A stretch of 64,000 nucleotides of DNA, taken from assembly GCA_031414695.1 (NCBI GenBank), contig JANNWG010000041.1, positions 1-64,000 on the forward strand. The letters are read 5' to 3'. The notes under the pieces were generated by a model, which saw only the letters and a list, made by a program, of their open reading frames with translations, made no database searches and had not been told where the DNA came from. This stretch comes from UKL13-2 sp031414695. GTDB taxonomy: Bacteria; Pseudomonadota; Gammaproteobacteria; Burkholderiales; Usitatibacteraceae. Below, piece by piece: positions 26,599 through 35,128 of this stretch (positions within the stretch are counted from its first letter, which is position 1; each line of letters starts with the position of its first letter). The position numbers were made by a program, and so were the translations under genes.

Positions 26599-27849
26599 AT
26601 GATGCTTGTTCTACAAAGCCTACTCGGCTTTTTTGTCCTTTATGCGTTTGCATGGGCAATATCAGAAAAACGTGGCGTGATTCGATGGCGCACGGTCATT
26701 GGCGCGATTATTTTGCAGATCATCATGTTTACGTTGATGTTCAAATTTCCCTATTTTCGAGAAATCGCTGATGCCCTAAATACTGCCCTGAATAGCATTG
26801 CGGACGCCACACGTGAAGGCACAAAATTTGTATTCGGTTTTATCGGCGGTCAAGATGCACCATTTGCCTTAAAAGAAGGTGAACGTCAGCCTTTCGTCTT
26901 AGCCACGCAAGCATTACCGCTTGTGGTTGTGGTGTCCGCGTTGTCGTCAGTGTTGTTTTACTGGAAAATTTTGCCATTCATCGTCAATGCGTTTTCATGG
27001 ATACTCAAAAAGACACTTGGTGTAGGCGGCGCAGTGGGAGTATCGACGGCGGCCAATATTTTCTTAGGCACGGTGGAGGCACCACTGGTTATCAAACCCT
27101 ATATCTCCAAACTCACGCGCGGCGAACTATTTATCACCATGACGTGCGGCATGGCAGGCATCGCTGGCACGGTGATGGTGCTGTACGGCATCATTTTGAA
27201 GCCCGTCATACCGGATGCGATTGGTCATGTACTCATCGTCTCATTCGTCAGCGCACCCGCTGCAATTGCCTTCTCCGCCCTCATGGTGCCGCATCTTGGC
27301 CCAGTCACCGATGGCCGCATCAGCACCGCACACCCAGTCGCCAGCACCATGGATGCAGTGACGCAAGGCACAGTTGAAGGTGTATCGATTTTTATCAATA
27401 TTGTAGCGATGCTGCTGGTTTTAACCGCACTCATCGCGCTTCTTAATTCTATTTTTGGTTTGTTTCCCACCGTGGGCGGCCAATCAATAACTCTGCAAGG
27501 TATTTTTGGTTGGGTGATGGCGCCGGTGGTATGGCTCACGGGTATTCCGTGGGCAGAGTCACAGACGGCAGGTGCGTTGATGGGCACTAAAACCGTGCTG
27601 AATGAATTTATCGCCTACCTAGATTTAGCCAAGTTACCAGCGGGCGCGCTCTCTGAACGCAGCCGTTTAATCATGATCTATTCACTGTGTGGCTTTGCGA
27701 ACTTTGCCTCGCTCGGCATCATCATCGGCGGCATGGGCACGATGTGCCCTGAACGACGTAGCGAGATTATTGATCTTGGCTACAAATGTTTAATTTCAGG
27801 CACGTTAGCGACATTATCTTGCGGCGCGTTGGTTGGTATTTTTTATTAA
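26599..27849 (+). CDS. Concentrative nucleoside transporter (CNT/NupC family)
   Basis: The 416-residue polytopic inner-membrane protein has the CNT signature: GVGGAVGVSTAANIFLGTVE followed by APLVIKPYI at about residues 138-166, and later TKTVLNEFIAYLDL and CGFANFASLGIIIGG. These residues form the nucleoside- and sodium/proton-binding core. It imports nucleosides with a cation. The next gene (M17 aminopeptidase) starts 18 bp downstream, so the two may be co-transcribed. Divergent from the 5'-nucleotidase lipoprotein. Confidence 0.95.
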   Translation: MMLVLQSLLGFFVLYAFAWAISEKRGVIRWRTVIGAIILQIIMFTLMFKFPYFREIADALNTALNSIADATREGTKFVFGFIGGQDAPFALKEGERQPFVLATQALPLVVVVSALSSVLFYWKILPFIVNAFSWILKKTLGVGGAVGVSTAANIFLGTVEAPLVIKPYISKLTRGELFITMTCGMAGIAGTVMVLYGIILKPVIPDAIGHVLIVSFVSAPAAIAFSALMVPHLGPVTDGRISTAHPVASTMDAVTQGTVEGVSIFINIVAMLLVLTALIALLNSIFGLFPTVGGQSITLQGIFGWVMAPVVWLTGIPWAESQTAGALMGTKTVLNEFIAYLDLAKLPAGALSERSRLIMIYSLCGFANFASLGIIIGGMGTMCPERRSEIIDLGYKCLISGTLATLSCGALVGIFY

Positions 27850-27867
27850 GAATAAGTTAGGGTTCGT

Positions 27868-29232
27868 ATGGGAATCGTCTTTCAACATGACGCTAATGCA
27901 ACACCAATTGTCACCGTCTTAAGCGCCGACTTTGACGCTTATGCCGCCACAGCAAGCCCCAAGGTCCGCGCCTGGCTTGCCGTTTCAGGCTTTACTGCAA
28001 AGCCACATACGTTTGCATTATTACCCAATGATGATGGGCAAGTCGCAGCAGTTGTCGTCGGCGTGAGCCATGTAAACGATATTTTTGCGCTCTCACATCT
28101 GCCGTATGCGTTGCCTAAAGCAACATACACATTAGTAAAAAATGTGCTCACACCTTACGCATCTGCACTATCTTGGATGCTAGGTTGTTATCAATTTTCA
28201 CGCTATAAAAAATCGCCGAAATCCACTGCGCAATTGTTGTTGCAGCCATCTCAAGAGGTCACGCGCGCATTACAAATGGCGGACGCCATTGCGCTGACTC
28301 GTGATTTGGTTAACACGCCAACTGAGGACATGGGGCCCGCTCATTTAAGTCAAGCCGCGCATGATGCTGCGCGAGAGTTCGGTGGCAGCTTTCGCGAAAT
28401 TGTCGGCGATGATTTATTGACTGAAAATTATCCGGCAATACATGCAGTAGGCCGTGCAAGTCATCGGCCACCGCGCTTGATTGAGATTGTTTGGGGCGAC
28501 CCAACGCATCCGAAAATTGCAGTCGTTGGTAAAGGCGTTTGCTTTGATACCGGTGGCCTCAATATCAAAGGCGCTGACGGTATGCGAAATATGAAAAAAG
28601 ACATGGGCGGCGGCGCACACGCCATCGCGTTAGCTCGACTTATCATGCAGGCTAAGCTACCCGTACACCTGCAAATGCTCGTACCTGCTGTGGAAAATGC
28701 GATTTCCGGTAACGCCTATCGACCCGGTGAGATTGTTGCCACCCGCGCTGGGATCAATATTGAAATCGGCAATACTGACGCCGAAGGCCGCGTAGTGTTA
28801 TCCGATGCGCTCACATTGGCGAGTGAGGCTAAGCCTGCACTCATCATTGATTTTGCCACCCTCACAGGTGCGGCTCGCGTTGCATTAGGCCCAGAATTAC
28901 CGGCAACATTCGCCAATGATGAGGTTTGGTTTGAGAAGCTACAAAGCGCCTCCGTTGCGAGCCAAGACCCCATCTGGCGCATGCCACTCTGGCAGCCGTA
29001 TAACGAGATGATCAAAAGCAAGATCGGCGACATCGTCAATACCGGCGGCGCGCAAGGTGGCGCCATCACGGCAGCCTTATTTTTAGAACACTTCATCCCC
29101 AAAGGACAAGCGTGGATTCACATTGATACCTTCGCATGGAATCTTAAATCTCGCCCCGGTCGGCCTGACGGCGGTGAGGCGCTTTCACTGCGCGCTGCAT
29201 TCGCCATGCTCGAAACAGCGTACCAAAAGTAA
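27868..29232 (+). CDS. M17 leucyl aminopeptidase family protein
   Basis: The 454-residue cytosolic metallopeptidase removes N-terminal amino acids. The catalytic C-terminal domain shows the two-metal site motifs GKGVCFDTGGLNIKGADG and NMKKDMGGGAHA, the signature N-T-D-A-E-G-R-V-V-L and FATLTGAARVALG. The N-terminal domain (1-150) is more variable, as usual. It is about 50 residues shorter than E. coli PepA and closer in size to PepB-like members. It follows the nucleoside transporter closely; no functional link is evident. Confidence 0.93.
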   Translation: MGIVFQHDANATPIVTVLSADFDAYAATASPKVRAWLAVSGFTAKPHTFALLPNDDGQVAAVVVGVSHVNDIFALSHLPYALPKATYTLVKNVLTPYASALSWMLGCYQFSRYKKSPKSTAQLLLQPSQEVTRALQMADAIALTRDLVNTPTEDMGPAHLSQAAHDAAREFGGSFREIVGDDLLTENYPAIHAVGRASHRPPRLIEIVWGDPTHPKIAVVGKGVCFDTGGLNIKGADGMRNMKKDMGGGAHAIALARLIMQAKLPVHLQMLVPAVENAISGNAYRPGEIVATRAGINIEIGNTDAEGRVVLSDALTLASEAKPALIIDFATLTGAARVALGPELPATFANDEVWFEKLQSASVASQDPIWRMPLWQPYNEMIKSKIGDIVNTGGAQGGAITAALFLEHFIPKGQAWIHIDTFAWNLKSRPGRPDGGEALSLRAAFAMLETAYQK

Positions 29233-29252
29233 TAAGAAAAAGTGATTCAGGT

Positions 29253-29281
29253 TTGACCGAGACTTTGTTTGCCGCTATAAT
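29253..29281 (+). promoter_or_regulatory. Sigma-70 promoter of tRNA-Lys
   Basis: A -35 TTGACC and a perfect -10 TATAAT are separated by exactly 17 bp. The predicted start is about 40 bases before the tRNA. Confidence 0.9.
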
Positions 29282-29330
29282 TGTTGACTTTCCACGGTAA
29301 CAAAACAAATACGGGCCGTGAAAATATGAT

Positions 29331-29406
29331 GGGGCGTTAGCTCAGCTGGTAGAGCAGCGGACTTTTAATCCGTTGGTCGCAGGTTCGAATCCCGCACGCC
29401 CTACCA
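29331..29406 (+). tRNA. tRNA-Lys (anticodon TTT)
   Basis: The 76-base cloverleaf has acceptor arms GGGGCGT / ACGCCCT (one G-U pair), D arm GCTC/GAGC, an anticodon loop CTTTTAA with TTT at positions 34-36, the T arm with GGTTCGAATCC, discriminator A and an encoded CCA. It reads lysine codons AAA/AAG. It has its own promoter and terminator and stands alone. Confidence 0.97.
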
Positions 29407-29412
29407 AAATTC

Positions 29413-29446
29413 AAAGGCTTAGGAGAAATCCTAAGCCTTTTTCTTT
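29413..29446. terminator. Terminator of tRNA-Lys, overlapping the hydrolase stop codon
   Basis: A perfect 12-bp stem (29413-29424 with 29429-29440) is closed by a GAAA tetraloop and followed by a T-rich tract. The minus-strand hydrolase stop codon (29431-29433) lies inside the right arm. Confidence 0.9.
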
Positions 29447-30351
29447 TGTTGGTCTCGAAATAATAAAAGTTCGGTAATAACGAGTTGGGCAATCTCGCGC
29501 GAAAACAAAAGCCCGACATGCCCCACCCTGTTAACTTCAATATTTTCTGCCCAGCCTAGTCGCGCAGAATCTGGCGGATATGCAAGATCATCGTTAATGG
29601 AATAAATAGATATTGTCATTGGTTTGGGACGAGATTTTTCTTTTTCTATTAATGATGCTATCCATTTACCATTTAATCGCATTTGCGAGGCGCATTTGCC
29701 CATGCCCATATGGGCTAGACGTGTTCCATGATGGGGTGAGCCTAAGGTAATCAATTTTGCAATGCGCGCGCAGCCTTGTGTCACCATGTAATTCCGCATC
29801 ACTAGGCCACCCATGCTGTGCGCGATGACAATGACTTCTTTCTGTCCAGTAGCGCTACATATCGCTTCAACACGCTGATGCACTTGTAGCGCAAACGTTT
29901 CGATAGCAGCAAATGGCGGAGTAAGCGTAACCGTAAACACGGGACCAACATTGGCGTTATTTAGTCGCTTCACAAATTGCGTCCACATACCACGATTCGA
30001 AAAATAACCGTGGACTAATAGCACTGGCAGCGTATCTGCCCTTACCATTGGTTCTGGCGGCATCACCCACTGCGCAAGCGGTTGCGCGATATTAAAGCTA
30101 CACAGTCGCGCATAAAATTCGCCAATAAACGCTCGCGCTAGACCAACATCACGACGTACTTGTATCAATCGAAAAAAACCGCTAACCATAAAGCTACCTG
30201 CTGAGTGAGATAGCCGCCACAGGAAGGCGATGAGAAATATCATGGCGGCAATAGCTAATCCACCAAAGCCACGCGCACTCATCGCGTTAGCAACCCAAAA
30301 GTAGAGAATAATCTCCGCGCCAATAACGGCAATAAGGAGCGCTTGTAACAT
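29431..30351 (-). CDS. Membrane-anchored alpha/beta-fold hydrolase (lipase-like)
   Basis: The 306-residue protein begins with two hydrophobic segments (about residues 5-25 and 30-50), then an alpha/beta hydrolase domain. The VLLVHGYFSNRGMW stretch provides the oxyanion-hole region, and the nucleophile elbow is A-H-S-M-G-G. A SPHHGT motif follows, typical of triacylglycerol lipases and related esterases. It starts immediately after the azlD stop (TAA-ATG), so it is translated from the azlC-azlD message. Its 3' end shares a hairpin with the tRNA-Lys terminator. Substrate unknown. Confidence 0.87.
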   Translation of the reverse strand: MLQALLIAVIGAEIILYFWVANAMSARGFGGLAIAAMIFLIAFLWRLSHSAGSFMVSGFFRLIQVRRDVGLARAFIGEFYARLCSFNIAQPLAQWVMPPEPMVRADTLPVLLVHGYFSNRGMWTQFVKRLNNANVGPVFTVTLTPPFAAIETFALQVHQRVEAICSATGQKEVIVIAHSMGGLVMRNYMVTQGCARIAKLITLGSPHHGTRLAHMGMGKCASQMRLNGKWIASLIEKEKSRPKPMTISIYSINDDLAYPPDSARLGWAENIEVNRVGHVGLLFSREIAQLVITELLLFRDQQKKKA

Positions 30352-30687
30352 TTAGAATGCAATCCATTTCAAACACCACAGCGTCAACATGCCTGCACCG
30401 AGCGTGGCAAAAATGCTGCGCGTGCGCCATGCAACCAGTGCTGCAACCGTTGCCGCGATCAATCGTGCGACGTTGATGGATTCATCAGGCGCTAATTCAC
30501 GAAAAAGTACATCGGGCAAAATTAACGTGGGCAGTACTGCAGCGGCAACAAATTTAAGCGCACGCGTCAACCACGATGGCACTTCTGTATTAGCGGGTAA
30601 CATAATAAATGACGCGCGTGCGAGCAATGTGACAGCACTCGCGGCAACGATGGTGAGCAGCGTTGTCCAATCATTAGCTAGCATCAT
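30352..30687 (-). CDS. azlD: AzlD-like branched-chain amino acid export subunit
   Basis: The 111-residue protein is mostly hydrophobic with about four membrane segments and matches AzlD in size and in features such as LLARASFIMLP. AzlD forms an amino-acid exporter with AzlC, which is encoded directly upstream with a 4-bp overlap (30684-30687). Export of branched-chain amino acids is known for the family; the substrate here is inferred. Confidence 0.87.
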   Translation of the reverse strand: MMLANDWTTLLTIVAASAVTLLARASFIMLPANTEVPSWLTRALKFVAAAVLPTLILPDVLFRELAPDESINVARLIAATVAALVAWRTRSIFATLGAGMLTLWCLKWIAF

Positions 30688-31385
30688 GATGGCCTAGCTC
30701 GCTCGCGGTGCGCATCCATCACCGTGCCAACAATCACACCTGCCAGCGCGGCGGCAATTAAACCTAATTTCATCGGTAGCGCTGCTGTAAAAAATGCCGC
30801 AACGGCAGCGACAGCGGCAGTCAACCAATGCGCTCTAGAGTTGAGTGCGGGAAATACGAGCGCTAAAAAAACCAGCGGTATCGCAAAATCAAGTGACCAA
30901 TTTTTAGGTAGCAGTGTGCCCGCAAAAATACCAATGGCCACCATCGAATTCCATACTACCCACGTCATCATCGACACGGCAGAGTAATAATCCGATATAT
31001 CTTTGGCTTTATCATCCGGCTTAAATTTGGTCGTCATCAGCGCAAAAAGATGATCCGTGATGCAAAAGGCAAATAGCCATTTTTTACGTGTTGAAAAACG
31101 CCTGAAATACGGCGCTAATGTCGCGGAATACATGACAAAGCGTAAATTCACGACCAACACCGTCACCACCACAATGAGCATCGGCGCGCTCTGCGCGAGT
31201 AAGCCAATCGCGGCTAATTGCGATGCGCCCGCATAGACTAATAACGACATCGCCAAGGCAAGCCAAGGGTCGAGCCCAGCGGCTGTTGACGTAGCGCCAA
31301 CAATTAAAGCAAATGGAATCATGCCAACAACGGAAGGAATGCCGTCTTTCAAGCCTTGGCGAAAATGGGGTGATAAAGAAGACAC
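30684..31385 (-). CDS. azlC: AzlC-like branched-chain amino acid permease
   Basis: The 233-residue inner-membrane protein has the AzlC N-terminal pattern FRQGLKDGIPSVVGMIPFAL and the downstream S-L-L-V-Y-A-G-A-S-Q-L-A motif. It has about six to seven membrane helices. It is the large subunit of the two-component exporter with AzlD and is first in a three-gene unit azlC - azlD - hydrolase. Confidence 0.92.
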   Translation of the reverse strand: MSSLSPHFRQGLKDGIPSVVGMIPFALIVGATSTAAGLDPWLALAMSLLVYAGASQLAAIGLLAQSAPMLIVVVTVLVVNLRFVMYSATLAPYFRRFSTRKKWLFAFCITDHLFALMTTKFKPDDKAKDISDYYSAVSMMTWVVWNSMVAIGIFAGTLLPKNWSLDFAIPLVFLALVFPALNSRAHWLTAAVAAVAAFFTAALPMKLGLIAAALAGVIVGTVMDAHRERARPS

Positions 31386-31705
31386 ACGAGACTTAAATAA
31401 TAAAGAATACTATTTTAGGCGGTCACGAATGAAATGCGAAATAAAAAATTGTTATACCGAGCGCTGCCAGAGCCGTGTTGTTTGCGCGCCCAACATCAAT
31501 CAGAGCGTGCCCAAGAGCAAAAGCATACTCCTCGTCGCGCCTTTGCAACACGCTGCAACCAGCAACAAGCAGCAACCAATAAGGCGGCTTTGTCCGATAG
31601 GCATGATTTAAAAGTTGCTCTCATCAGCTTTCATCTGCGGCTAAAAAAATCTCCCAAAAACTCGTGCGAAAATATTAACTATTCCAAAACAATCTGAAAG
31701 TCCGC
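31386..31705. other. Divergent intergenic region azlC / fused spermidine synthase
   Basis: This 320-bp interval has only short overlapping frames with no family character. It must hold promoters in both directions; none is clear enough to mark. Confidence 0.45.
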
Positions 31706-33766
31706 ATGCTGCTCTACGCCGCCACTATTTTTGTTTCTGCATTTTTGCTTTTTCTTGTACAACCCGTTATTGCTAAACAAATCTTGCCGTGGTTTGGCGG
31801 TACAGCAGCGGTGTGGACAACTTGCTTAGTATTCTTTCAGCTGACGTTATTGTTGGGTTATTTTTATTCTGACTGGACTACGCGCAACTTAAAACCAAAA
31901 ACGCAAGCCATTGTGCATTTGGTGTTGATTGCGATAGCGCTTGCCTTGCTGCCGATTATTCCAGCGGATGCGTGGAAACCGACTGGTGAGGAGGAGCCCA
32001 GCCTGAGAATAATATTGCTCCTGATTGCCACCATCGGGCTACCGTATTTCTTACTATCTACCACTAGCCCACTGATTCAAGCTTGGTTTTCGCGCAGCTA
32101 TCCGGGGCAAAGTCCGTATCGTTTATTTGCGTTATCTAATTTAGCGTCAATGGTGGCACTCCTTGGCTACCCATTTGTATTTGAGCCAAACATTGCCACG
32201 CGTATGCAAGCGCTAGGCTGGTCAGTCGGCTTTGGCACCTTTGCGGTGTTGGTGGCGGGTGCGGCATGGTATGCCCTCAAGACGCAAGATGAAGTTGCCC
32301 CCGTAGCGAAAGCATTTACGGAAAATGCGGTGGCGCCAACATGGGCTGAAAAGGGGACGTGGATTATTTTGTCTGGCTTAGGCTCCGTGTTGCTACTCGC
32401 GATATCCAATCATCTGACACAAAATATCTCCTCTATTCCACTTTTATGGGTAGTGCCATTAGCACTTTATTTGCTGACATTTATTTTGACCTTTGATGCA
32501 AAAGATGCACAATCGAGCTTGTATCAACGCACCTTAATGTTGCCCATGTTGGCGGTCGTGTTAGTGGCAATGGCTTACACGCTGGCAGATTCTTCGCTGC
32601 ATTTTCAATTGAAATGGCAGGTGGGTATTTTCTCGGCGGGTTTATTTATAGCCTGCATGTTTTGCCATGGTGAATTGGTGACGCGTAAGCCGCACCCAGC
32701 GTACTTAACGCAGTTTTATTTAATGATCTCCGTTGGCGGCGCGCTGGGCGCTACGCTCGTCGGCATCATTGCGCCGCTGACATTACCCGCTTATTTCGAG
32801 CTTGAGTTTGCGATGATTGCGGTGGCAATCGTGGCGACGTGGCATACACTCGATATGTTTAAGGGCAAAGCGCGACATTGGCAGTTTTATACGTCCACCA
32901 CGGTGGGCATATTAGTCACCGTATTTTGTATCGGCGCTACTGGATACACGATTAAAGAATATCAAAACGATGTGATTTATATGAGCCGAAGTTTTTACGG
33001 CACCTTGCGGGTCAAAGAGTACAACCCGCCCGCCGTAGAGTATCGCCGTCGTTCACTTATTCACGGCGCGATTTTGCATGGTGATCAGTACATGGACAAA
33101 CCTTACAATCGCGCAGCAACGACGTATTACAAAACTAAATCCGGCATCGGACTAGCCCTGCTCGAAAAAGAACGACAACAAACCGAATCAAAGCGCCGCG
33201 TTGGTCTAATCGGCTTAGGCGCTGGTACCTTAGCTGCCTATGGCAATAAGGGCGACATGTTTCGCTTTTATGAAATCAACCCCGCTGTAGTTGCTATTGC
33301 CAAACGTGATTTTCGCTTTCTGAGTGATACCGAGGCCAACATTGAAATCAGCCTAGGCGATGCACGCTTAAATCTCGAACGCGAGGCCGCACAAAATTTT
33401 GATGTGCTGGCCATTGATGCATTTTCGTCTGACTCGATTCCAGTGCATTTGATTACCCTTGAAGCACTAGATATATATGCTAAGCACATGAAGCCCAATG
33501 GCGTGATTGCGTTTCACGTATCAAATCGTTTTCTTGATTTGAAACCAGTGGTGCAAATGTTGGCTGAGAAGCGCGGCTTTCATGTGGCTTGGGTGCGAGA
33601 TCAATATGAAGATGGCTCCACTTCTAGCGACTGGATATTGGTTACCAAAGACAAAGCATTTTTGTTAAAGCCCGATATCGTAAATGCAACCTACATCATC
33701 CCACCTGAGCCTAGCCTACGACTCTGGACAGATGATTTTAATAATTTACTGCAAGTGCTGAAGTGA
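31706..33766 (+). CDS. Fused MFS-type membrane / spermidine synthase-like protein
   Basis: The 686-residue protein has an N-terminal half of about ten to twelve membrane helices (residues 1-420, starting LLYAATIFVSAFLLFLVQPV) fused to a C-terminal Rossmann methyltransferase-like domain. That domain (about 490-640) has VGLIGLGAGTLAAYG, the acidic FYEINP and a catalytic-region D-A-F-S-S-D-S-I-P-V-H. This architecture is often annotated 'fused MFS/spermidine synthase'; aminopropyl transfer is not demonstrated for most members. It overlaps the next gene by 4 bp. Confidence 0.88.
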   Translation: MLLYAATIFVSAFLLFLVQPVIAKQILPWFGGTAAVWTTCLVFFQLTLLLGYFYSDWTTRNLKPKTQAIVHLVLIAIALALLPIIPADAWKPTGEEEPSLRIILLLIATIGLPYFLLSTTSPLIQAWFSRSYPGQSPYRLFALSNLASMVALLGYPFVFEPNIATRMQALGWSVGFGTFAVLVAGAAWYALKTQDEVAPVAKAFTENAVAPTWAEKGTWIILSGLGSVLLLAISNHLTQNISSIPLLWVVPLALYLLTFILTFDAKDAQSSLYQRTLMLPMLAVVLVAMAYTLADSSLHFQLKWQVGIFSAGLFIACMFCHGELVTRKPHPAYLTQFYLMISVGGALGATLVGIIAPLTLPAYFELEFAMIAVAIVATWHTLDMFKGKARHWQFYTSTTVGILVTVFCIGATGYTIKEYQNDVIYMSRSFYGTLRVKEYNPPAVEYRRRSLIHGAILHGDQYMDKPYNRAATTYYKTKSGIGLALLEKERQQTESKRRVGLIGLGAGTLAAYGNKGDMFRFYEINPAVVAIAKRDFRFLSDTEANIEISLGDARLNLEREAAQNFDVLAIDAFSSDSIPVHLITLEALDIYAKHMKPNGVIAFHVSNRFLDLKPVVQMLAEKRGFHVAWVRDQYEDGSTSSDWILVTKDKAFLLKPDIVNATYIIPPEPSLRLWTDDFNNLLQVLK

Positions 33767-34290
33767 CAGTGACAGCAACTGTGACCGAACCACGCCAATG
33801 CCAGCCTTGCACCGCCTGCTGCGATGGCTGGGTACGCATCAACGTATTTAATGTGCCTGTGCTGCCCGGCAAACCCTGCCCGCATTCAGCTGGCCCGCGC
33901 ACCAAAAATGGTGAAGGCGGTGGCTGCAAAATTTACGCAACTCGGCCGATTGATCCGTGCATCAATTTTGCCTGCGGCTGGGTTCGTGAGGAAAGCGTTT
34001 TGCCAGACTGGATGCAGCCGCATCTCGCGAAAGTCATTGTGCTACCTGAGTGGACGACTTGGCGCACTTTTCCGGTTGACCTAGCGTTGCCTGTGGGTAA
34101 TCGCATCCCCTTCAAATCATTGCAATGGCTGCAAGATTATTCTAAAAAAACATTTCGCCCGCTCATATACACCGAGCAAGAAACAGATCGTAACGGCCAT
34201 TTCACGGGCAAACAAAATGTAAGTGGCTTTGGCCCGCCAACGTTTCAGCAAGAGTTGGCGACGTTAATGGGCGATAGGCCCATTACGTGA
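33763..34290 (+). CDS. Cysteine-cluster protein (YkgJ-like CxxCxxCC)
   Basis: The 175-residue protein has C13-x2-C16-x2-C19-C20 near its N-terminus and further cysteines in the next 50 residues (GKPCPH, GGGCKIY, DPCINFACGW). This arrangement is seen in YkgJ-type putative zinc or iron-sulfur proteins. The rest resembles no enzyme I recognise. It is translationally coupled to both neighbours by 4-bp overlaps, so it probably works with the fused spermidine-synthase protein and the membrane protein downstream. Confidence 0.75.
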   Translation: MTVTATVTEPRQCQPCTACCDGWVRINVFNVPVLPGKPCPHSAGPRTKNGEGGGCKIYATRPIDPCINFACGWVREESVLPDWMQPHLAKVIVLPEWTTWRTFPVDLALPVGNRIPFKSLQWLQDYSKKTFRPLIYTEQETDRNGHFTGKQNVSGFGPPTFQQELATLMGDRPIT

Positions 34291-35033
34291 ACCACATGCG
34301 TGTGCCGTTTTTGCACTTAAGTCCACGCTTGCAAGCGTGGATCGCATTTCACATCGTCAGCGTGATTACTGTCGGCTTATGGTTAGATGCCAACTTCGGC
34401 TGGACGGGGCAACACATTGCGACCATATGGGCGTTTACGGTGTGGGCGTGGCTGTACTGGCTTGGCGGCCGCGTTGAGAGATTCACGTTAATTTTTGCAA
34501 CTGTACTCTCAGGGTTAGGTGAAGTATTTTTATCACTCGTTTGGGGTGTTTATGATTATCAATTTCATAACGTACCGCTGTTTGTGCCACCGGGGCACGC
34601 CCTACTGATGACATTGGGCTTACTCATTGCCGCGCGCATACCGCCGCCATTAGTGAAAGTCTTTGTCGGGTTAGTCACCTTGACAGCATTATGTTGGGGC
34701 ATTTCGGTATGGGTACTCAACACTGATCGTTTTGGCGCAGCACTATTTGTGCTCTACCTTGGTTGCGTCATCTTTGGCGCGCAACGAACGCTCTACGCCA
34801 CCATGTTTATCTTGGCGCTTATCATGGAGCTGTACGGCACTGCACTCGGCAATTGGTTTTGGCTTTCGCCTACGCCGTGGGTGGCGCTGAGCGCAGCTAA
34901 TCCGCCTTTTTCAGCTGGTGCATTTTATTGCGCGTTAGATTTATTGGTGCTGGCAATGCTGCGCGCAACAATATCAAACTCGACTATTGGCGGACATTTT
35001 AGAGCCATAATGCCTGACGATACGCGTCAATAA
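34287..35033 (+). CDS. Polytopic membrane protein of unknown function
   Basis: The 248-residue protein has about seven hydrophobic segments spread over its length. Translation may start at the GTG at 34287, which overlaps the preceding stop, or at the ATG at 34296, three codons further. I do not recognise a family. The overlap places it in one operon with the Cys-cluster gene and the fused MFS/spermidine synthase gene. Confidence 0.7.
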   Translation: MNHMRVPFLHLSPRLQAWIAFHIVSVITVGLWLDANFGWTGQHIATIWAFTVWAWLYWLGGRVERFTLIFATVLSGLGEVFLSLVWGVYDYQFHNVPLFVPPGHALLMTLGLLIAARIPPPLVKVFVGLVTLTALCWGISVWVLNTDRFGAALFVLYLGCVIFGAQRTLYATMFILALIMELYGTALGNWFWLSPTPWVALSAANPPFSAGAFYCALDLLVLAMLRATISNSTIGGHFRAIMPDDTRQ

Positions 35034-35085
35034 TAGGCTTTGCATTTTTGTTTGGGTGTCGTTATGTCAACTCAAAAAACGAGGC

Positions 35086-35094
35086 TGCTATACT
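35086..35094 (+). promoter_or_regulatory. Extended -10 promoter of sigma 2
   Basis: TGC-TATACT lies 34 bp before the ATG of sigma 2 with no good -35. The same TGCTATACT is found before sigma 4, and TATACT before sigma 3, at nearly the same distance. Confidence 0.5.
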
Positions 35095-35128
35095 TTTGGC
35101 GTGTTTTCATTCACCGCCTAAAAGTACG

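Noticed and set aside
29331..29406. tRNA-Lys as an integration site for a genomic island
   Set aside because: No integrase gene and no repeat of the tRNA 3' end were seen nearby; the flanking genes look like core genes.
31434..31697. 87-codon frame in the azlC / fused spermidine synthase gap
   Set aside because: No Shine-Dalgarno, low-complexity Gln/Ala composition and overlap with another frame make it unlikely to be a gene.
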